DNA of 64,000 nucleotides. Origin: Diphasiastrum complanatum (taxonomy: Eukaryota > Streptophyta > Lycopodiopsida > Lycopodiales > Lycopodiaceae). Shown here in pieces: positions 57,245-64,000 of this stretch (positions are counted from its first letter, which is position 1; the number at the start of each line of letters is the position of its first letter). A model generated the notes under the pieces. That model was not told where the DNA came from. It saw nothing but the letters and a program-made list of their open reading frames with translations, and searched no databases. A program made the position numbers and the translations under genes. The stretch spans positions 54,568,282-54,632,281 of the forward strand of contig CM055098.1 in assembly GCA_029204225.1 (NCBI GenBank), written 5' to 3'.

Positions 57245-57954
57245 GACCTATGTACATGGTATTATTTACGGTGTACCACAACAAATCAATGACACAACCA
57301 ACTCATTCAAGATTTCAATGAAGGTATCTCCTATACAATTGCATGTCCAATCTACCACCATGTAATTAGATGACATCTATTTCTTCTTCTGCTAGTTCCT
57401 TCATGGAATCCATTTCTTATTTTCTAAACATCAAACAAAACTTCTGGTGTAAATATTTAGATCTTTGTACATTCTGCCCTTTTCAAACTTTTCAAGCACT
57501 GCTGCCAACATGATACCTGTATAATCTCCAAGAGCATTTATATGATAACCTGAAGAGTGTTTGCTTCACTCATAGTTTAAAACCTGACCTTTATAAAATT
57601 GAGGACCAGATAAGACGCCCTAAACCTGTGCAAACGTAACACTAGTGCACACTGCAACCAGCGATTGTACATATCTTCAAAGCTAAGTAATCTGTTTTCT
57701 GTAAGTAACAATTCGAAATCTAATCTCATCGAGGCACGGGACCAGATAATTTTTACCTACAATATAGGGTAATCAAATACTGAAAACTGCATTCTAGAAA
57801 ATTATCACAAAATTTGCAAACAAATTTGGAAGGAACATTTGTCTTGATTGGCTTTGAAATTCTACTACCTCAGGTTCTCATGAGATAAAGCACTTTATGT
57901 GCAACTTAGTACAAACCCTGAACAGGCGCTATTCATCTATTCATCTGGCTGACT
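57245..57954 (-). other. 3' flank / likely 3' UTR of the methyltransferase gene
   Basis: No other gene is seen. The transcript of the gene to the right should end here, but I cannot pick one poly(A) site. Confidence 0.5.
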
Positions 57955-58191
57955 TTATGCTTTACGGATAAAGGCAACAGTACAAACACGACTACCCTCT
58001 AAGCCTCCAAATTGATAAGTTGGATATGTGCGTATATGATCCAAATACTGAAACACAGGTGGTCCTGCTGTAGTTGGACAAGAGCCTCTTTCCTCCTTGC
58101 TGACCACCCTCTGATCATCTCTGACGCTTTGCTCATACTTGACAAGCTCGTCAACAAGCTCATCCTTGGTGTTATTGCACGACGTAATGAC
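57955..58191 (-). CDS. EEF1A lysine methyltransferase (METTL10/Efm4-like), last exon
   Basis: 79 codons from an acceptor (TTCTGATAG before 58191) to TAA. The protein reads VITSCNNTKDELVDELVKYE, then PPVFQYLDHIRTYPTYQFGG and GSRVCTVAFIRKA before the stop. The ITSCN-TK-EL block and the FGG..GS.V.TVAF end are signatures of the EEF1A-Lys methyltransferase 2 family (human METTL10, yeast Efm4, Arabidopsis AR401), cytosolic enzymes that use S-adenosylmethionine to methylate a lysine of elongation factor 1A. Reading frame and splice phases fit the two exons upstream. No damage is seen. Confidence 0.9.
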   Translation of the reverse strand, partial: VITSCNNTKDELVDELVKYEQSVRDDQRVVSKEERGSCPTTAGPPVFQYLDHIRTYPTYQFGGLEGSRVCTVAFIRKA

Positions 58192-58287
58192 CTATCAGAA
58201 GAACAAAGAATAATACTTACAGAAGGACACACTGCTTCATTGATGATTTGTATTCATATTTTCTAAAAGTAAAAATCTATCCCTTAC

Positions 58288-58339
58288 CAGCAAACCTCCA
58301 GGAGCAACAAGATTGGAGACTGCCTTCCAGTACAAGGAC
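58288..58339 (-). CDS. EEF1A lysine methyltransferase, penultimate exon
   Basis: A 52-nt exon with donor GTAAGG and acceptor TTGTAG, encoding SLYWKAVSNLVAPGGLL. This is the strand before the 'VxTSCN' block in class I methyltransferases. The first base completes an Arg codon split with the exon at 61.7 kb, and the last codon ends in phase with the final exon across a 96-bp intron. Confidence 0.9.
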
Positions 58340-61300
58340 CTACAAGACGACACCATATCACACCTGAATGTGTTTGTTTATACCAATAGGTACTAAAGTG
58401 AAAGTATGAAATGCTCGTTCATCAAATGTGTCAATATTGAAGTTTATAAGTACACACAGCAAGTTACAATAATATGAGTTTGTAGACAAATACTAGTACC
58501 AAGAAAAGGTGTACTACCATCTTCAAAAAAAAGAAACTTACAACACTGAGATGCACATGGCCTGCTTAGTCTGAGTAAAGTCTTTTTAGTGTCAGCTGAA
58601 AAGATTGAGATAAGTCTTGAAGATACAACAGGCAAATACGTAATCAGAAAACATTTGTCGAGATAAAATGAACTTCACAAGAATTATCACTGAAATGTTG
58701 TGAGCCTAAGAATATAAATTTCGCTGCTAATTCAAAGTGAGTGGCCACTATAACCTTCCTGTCTGCATTATACAGAGATTGTTCTCGTTCTAAGATTATT
58801 TGCAGCTGCCCTAGGAAGACATCCTTGAAGAAGCATTTTGACAAACATGTTCATTATCTTCAAGAATTTCTTCTTGAAAAGTCAGTTTTGTGTCATAAGT
58901 ATCCAACATCTTCAACTTTTGCAGCATCTTCTACTAGATCTTAATTTTTGCAGCATCATATTCCAACATCTGCATCTTCTTTTGACCTGGTCATTTTGCA
59001 TTTTTCTCCTATTAATAGTGTGGACACTTTCTTTTGAGAGTCAAGGATATCGTCAGTAATGATTTGTTATTCATAGCACATACACTTCAAGTTTTGAAAA
59101 AAACTCGATTTTTATAGGATCTTGTGATACACGACCATAATCAGCAGCATACCTGGCACACTCATACTCGACTAGGAACATCTATGAGTTTGCATGAAAC
59201 ACATGCAAATGACCATTATATCAAAGCTATTACATCACAAATGAATACTCAGATTCAGTTTAAGCACCAATCATGCATCACAAACATCCCCAAGATACCA
59301 AACTCCCAAGACATGCTTAAAACATGAGTACTCAGATTCACTTGAGCACTCATCATGCATCACAAACATTCCCAAGATACACTTAAAACAAGAAGATTAA
59401 CCTCAAAGAGGCATAATATTTACTAAAATACTTGCTGTTTGTAAGAAACTTTGTGATCTCCTTCATATGTTCTTTCATGCACTCAAATGAACAAATGACT
59501 ATATGATAGCAAATAGAATATTGCATGAGCATCATATAACATCAACAGCAAAACCTACAAGGAATAGCATGAGTAAACTCCACAATCAACAAGCTACCAA
59601 ATAAAGAGCAAGAGTTCCTATTTATAATACACAGTCGTAATTGAAGCCCTAAAATAGATGTGCCAAAATAAGGAGGCACAATTAGAATGTCAAAAAAGGA
59701 GGGGAACTAGTGCGCCGTCCAAACAAGGCCCAACTCCTAGTTCATGAATAAAAATAAGGGTTCTAGCAAGTAAATGATAAAAGTAGGCCCCAGGCCAATA
59801 TTGTTCCATATGTAGAAGTAGCCCTGAGGTAAATGTAGGACATGTGCGTCCATAACACTCCCTCTCAATGTGGGCTATGAAAGGAAAACCAGATACTAGG
59901 CTAATGCAACTGCTGAAAAACATAACGCAAAGCCCCAACATGAACAAAAACATGAAGCTCTGTCAAGGTGCTCGAATGGCCCAAGTGGAAGTATCAAAAT
60001 ATGTCTCTATGAAAATTACTCCAAACATTGATATACCAACCAAGTTGCATGGACCAAGAATGCAAAAGTAAGGCATAGATATAAACATCCTTTCACCAAC
60101 TATAAAAGAATGATGTGGCATCAATAGAAACATTGCGGCTACAAGAAAACCCTAATATTGCACCAATTGATCACCAATTGATCGAGTAAGATACCATAGC
60201 AACCAAGCAATAGTGCCACATAAAAAGCATCCAGAAGCACAATGTAAAGGAAGTATGATGCCATAGTTCTGATGCATAAAGGTAAACTGTCCAACCCAAA
60301 GCTCCAAATAAATGTATAATCCTGAATTCTATTGCAAATCAGGATGTCCTATGCTAGCTTTATAGACTTGTTATCAAGCATAAGTAATTTTAGTAGACCA
60401 AGCCCACTACCTGAAAACCGTTAGAAACCATAGAAGACCCAAGGAACGAGCATGCAAGAAGAGCCCAAGAAATCCACATAGTCCTCAAATGCACTAAAAG
60501 TAACTAAAACAAATGACCGAGAGGAAGGATCCCATAGAAATGACATGTGCACCATAAGCTTTGATATCCTAATGGAAAGCCATGGCTGAAGCAAAATAGG
60601 CCACCCATGTTTATGTAACCATCATGAAAGTAGACCCCTCCATACACAAGGATACAAAGGAATCTACAGGGTGTGACCGAGAAGAGACCTGACAAGAATT
60701 GCCATCCCACATAAAAAACAGCTGTACGAATCTCAATTGATAATTGCAGGCATCCAAATAACACGTTACACCTAGTAAGTCATCATGGGGTGTTCCCATT
60801 TCCTTAGGTAGCGGCATCGTAGCGATCAAACTTTTGAAACATCCAAACTTGAAATCATTTGAATGTGTTTCACAAGTTTGGAAAGGGAGCAAAGGTCTAT
60901 GCACAACTTTATGATATCATTATCAATAGGTGACAACGGTTTCTTTTTCCAAAAATAACAATATCTTAAAAAAGGTTTTCAAATGTGTTTGAAAAGTGAG
61001 GTTTCAAAAGAGTTTGTTTCCTAGACCAAACAAAGCAATGGCTGAAAATTTCGCTTTTATCAAAAGTGTCAAAAAGCTGGCTTCAAGTATCTATAATCAG
61101 TAATTCCCAAGGGGTATTAGCTGGTGGTTGTGCATGTTTCACGTGTCTATGTTGGGAACAAAGAATGTGTTGAGAGAAGAATGGTGGGACTATAAGCGGA
61201 ATCCTAATTCTTCTTATGCATTATTGACTAGGTGAAGATACTAGCAATGAGTTCTTTTGTTGCTATTATTTTTAAGTACTTACTTCGAGATCGAAAAGTG

Positions 61301-61688
61301 GATATTTTCATGTTCATTGTGGGATTATTGTGTGACACTAAATACAAGCTACATGGGAGACTATCAACGTTTTCCAACCAGTTAAATTTACAATCAAGAA
61401 CAACAAACTCTGGCTTATATAAAAAGTGCTTCATCCAACATATCATGGGAAAGGTCAAGAATTTGTTTGGGATGGTACAAATGTCAATAATACATCTTTA
61501 CTATGTCTCACATAATCCAAATACAAGAAATGGAAGACTTGATCTTCAAAAAACAAAAATGTTGAATAATCAACACTTTGCATGTCCACATATCAACCTC
61601 CACTTGGAGTTCACTAGATAAATTGCACCCACATATTATTAAACAACAATTGATGAACTAAAAATTTTAAATTGTCCACACAACGTAC
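58340..61688 (-). other. 3.35-kb intron of the methyltransferase gene
   Basis: Starts GTACGT and ends TTGTAG on the minus strand. It holds a tandem duplication and otherwise short frames only. Around 59.85-60.9 kb some word patterns recall old retroelement sequence (gagagggagtgttatgg on the minus strand), but nothing is firm. Confidence 0.8.
59246..59396. repeat. Tandem duplication, about 82-bp unit
   Basis: Two copies of actcagattca...catcatgcatcacaaacat...cccaagatac follow each other with about 85-90% identity by eye. Intronic, no coding role visible. Confidence 0.75.
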
Positions 61689-61792
61689 CTATGCTTTTGA
61701 CCTTCTGGGTGAAGTCCAATAGCATCAAGAGTGCCTTTATCTGTTACAAGCTTGTATCGCGTTTGAAGCTTCATCTCTAGCACATCATCCAC
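61689..61792 (-). CDS. EEF1A lysine methyltransferase, third exon from the end
   Basis: A 104-nt exon between acceptor TCATAG and donor GTACGT. It encodes VDDVLEMKLQTRYKLVTDKG and TLDAIGLHPEGQKHR. The (V/I)DKGT.DAI..(H/N)P motif is the hallmark of the METTL10/Efm4 family. Exons with the SAM-binding DxGxGxG motif should lie further right; I could not find them before the window ends, so the gene start is probably outside it. The codons show no sign of decay, so this is a real host gene. Confidence 0.92.
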
Positions 61793-62582
61793 CTATGACA
61801 CAAACTCAAGCTTTTACACATCCATGTTGGATCTATCTAGGATAATACCCAACCATAACCAACTTGATCTTAAATTCTAGGATGTTTCCTACAAAAGAAA
61901 TCCAACTCCAAAATGCATGGCATAGACTACATTCTACAACATCATTGCTTATGCAAATTAGAAGTGTTTGTCACATGTATAAAGACAAGTCCAAGTTAGT
62001 AAGCTTTGCAATTTCAAATACACTGCATAGGGCTCCAGTAGCCTACATAGGGTGAGCAATTGTGTGTATGGGCTTGTGGAAATAGTTCCACCTATACCCA
62101 AAAAAAATTTATCTCATTGCAAAAAAAGCAACTCAACAATGCTAAATACTTTCACAAAACAAACAATAGTATATCTTTGCTCATCAAGAACCAATCGTTG
62201 AAGGTCTCCCCAATCTTGTCCATAAACTTGTGTATGAGGCCTAGTGTGCAACTCTCATCATCCACCAATCTCCACACATGGTACATTGGTCGGAGGACCT
62301 CAACCGATAATCATCGGCATGTCACTAAAAATCATCTCCAAATACTATACTCTGGAATGGTGAACCTGAGGTTTTTGAGGCTTCTTGTTTTGTATATTTT
62401 TATACTTTGTGGTGGATCTTGGATGCTCTACAATCTGTTTTTGTTTCTCCAATTGTTCTCATAGAAACTTGCAGCCCTCAAATGTATGTTTGATGTTTCG
62501 ACATTAATCTATGGTTTCCAGAGAGCAAATAATTACTATCAATGCTAGTACTCGAAAATAGTATCAACTTGAATAGGAGGTG
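61793..62582. other. Upstream intron or intergenic DNA, unassigned
   Basis: Several frames of 60-130 codons occur on the plus strand, but none resembles a known protein. Probably intron with old repeat DNA. Confidence 0.5.
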
Positions 62583-63084
62583 TGTAAGGGAAGGCACCTC
62601 GACATCTTGCTTACAAGACACACACAAAGGAATAACAGTAGAGCAAAACCACTCAACCAATGAGAAGCTATCGATCAATCTCTCATAGCATTACCCTTGA
62701 GCCATGGGATAAGATGCGGGTGTAGAGAGAGGAAACTGCTAATGAAAACCGAAACTGGAATGGGAGGAGAGCGAATTTTTCCATTGATATATAGACTCTG
62801 CTGTGCATGCTCCCATGCAAGCACAAAATATTCCCATACATGCTTTTCATTACTATTGATACCCTACACCATGCCAATAGTTGTCGTAACCCATGCACTA
62901 GCTCCACGTCACTAGATGTGTGACTGGGTCCTTACAAGATTATTAATTACATTTTTGGCCTAGTTCGGAATAACGAGGCATAACCAATAATCTTGAGTAT
63001 TCGAGTACCGTATATCCAAGTCTAGGATTATGCCGAATCCTATATTAATATTAATTCCTTGATTGTACTTGCCAGTCCAAAACA
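62583..63084 (-). repeat. Probable solo LTR, distant relative of the N LTR
   Basis: About 502 bp. Read on the minus strand it follows the N LTR in order: ggactggcaagtac, tagacttggatatacggtac, ggttatgcctcgttattcc, aatcttgtaaggaccca, a TATA-like ctatatatc, gagtggttttgctcta, tcttgtaagcaag, and the end cttcccttaca. Length matches N (512-520 bp). No partner LTR and no clear target duplication are visible. Confidence 0.65.
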
Positions 63085-64000
63085 CAAAACGTCATAACTC
63101 GCATTTTACTTCAATATTATGAAAACACAAGCAAAGTAAATGCTTGAATATTTAAGAGGGTAACATGCTAGTAAAACTCTAGAAGCATGTCTTTACAATT
63201 GTTGGTTACATTTCAAATGCTAAAGTAGAGGAAGATTTCTTGGTGAATATGATGAGTTTTTGCAAGAACTGCTCACATGGTAGGGTGTGGTGGGCAAATC
63301 TACCCCAAATATTACTATTATTGCCACCTGAATACTTGCTCGGGATTGTTCCACTCCAGTTGTGAGCAAAATTGAAGCACTTGGTCTCTTATGCACATGA
63401 AGAGACACAACAAGCTCAATATTTCCCAACTAAACAGGTTAGTTTATTGCACCACCAATCTGAGGCCAGTCACGCACATGCAATTTGCTTGTGGAGATTT
63501 TGCCTGGTGTGGAGCTCCAACTTTAGTCGATTGCCAGTTCCATAGCTTGGGGGAGGATTCATAAGATTGTTTAGTTGGTTAGAATGTTCTACTCACTACT
63601 CTTAAGGTTGCTTGATTCTAGTTTATCTTGGAGCTTATTTTATTACCCTCGTTTAAGGTGCTCTTCCACTGTTATATTATGAATAAATTCTTAAGTTTCG
63701 TCCTTCACAATAGTCCTTCACAATAACGGATGAATCCATTCTAGGCCCTTTGTAATCTAATCACAATAGCCAAAGCACAAAATACATTGTAATTTCCAAA
63801 GTTGCCATTCAACATTGTTGGGTCACCATGTTGTTGCTGTTGGAATGTAAATGGAATTGCTTACATCACCATAAGTTACTTTGACCCAAAAGGTCGAGAG
63901 TTGTGTAACCATGGTCATTTATTATATTAGGCCTCCTAAACTTAGAATTAGCTAAGTCAGTATGAAATTAACTTGGTAGGGACTCATGGGTCCACTAGGC
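63085..64000. other. Unassigned right edge
   Basis: No gene, LTR pair or RNA gene is supported. The methyltransferase gene may continue across it as an intron. Confidence 0.5.

Noticed and set aside
59860-60900. A retroelement copy in the long intron
   Set aside because: Only a purine-rich word and loose phrasing recall one; no LTR pair, primer site or protein motif could be confirmed.
61120-62470. hAT-type transposase in the plus-strand frames
   Set aside because: No motif of the hAT core could be matched; the frames are short and shift often.

Overview
This window is plant nuclear DNA: AT-rich, with long intergenic stretches, and made almost entirely of LTR retrotransposon fossils of the Copia and Ty3/Gypsy superfamilies. 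Most primer-binding sites are the plant initiator-Met type (TGGTATCAGAGC). Only one host gene is supported. It is on the minus strand at 57.96-61.79 kb, and three exons match the C-terminal part of an EEF1A lysine methyltransferase (METTL10 / yeast Efm4 / plant AR401 type). The species cannot be named from this sequence; a seed plant or other land plant with a repeat-rich genome fits.

Layout. 1-17.6 kb holds pieces of several Copia families: A (+) and B (-) lie tail to tail around a (CT)50 microsatellite; D, E and G are gag/pol pieces; F is a larger Copia (+) carrying a foreign LTR inside it; O is a gag-relative remnant. The block at about 7.59-10.48 kb looks inverted as a unit. 17.6-49.6 kb is one nested stack, dated by exact 5-bp target-site duplications. 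N (non-coding, LARD-like; TSD attag) is the oldest. K (Gypsy, Athila/Tat-like, with an extra ORF after integrase; TSD atctt) sits in N. H (gag-only; TSD atagt) sits in K's left LTR, and compound element X (TSD gttgc) sits in K's extra ORF. X encloses a third LTR and a chromovirus-like Gypsy piece, L. 49.6-56.7 kb is a large imperfect inverted repeat of unknown origin, with gag-only element M (TSD taatg) inserted in its left arm. 56.7-64 kb is a compound microsatellite, an old LTR-like stretch, the host gene 3' end, its 3.35-kb intron, and a probable solo LTR related to N.

How the parts relate. H, M and X are non-autonomous: they keep LTRs, priming sites and gag-derived ORFs but show no pol, so any past movement needed Copia enzymes from elsewhere. 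H, M, X and the A/B family share LTR ends (TGTGAAA...) and CACACGTGTG or CACATGTG palindromes. The most interesting items are the H/M gag-only family with an extra ORF, the X family with CxxCG-rich ORFs, the palindrome shared across families, and the rearrangements (the inverted block and compound X). All identity figures are by-eye estimates.
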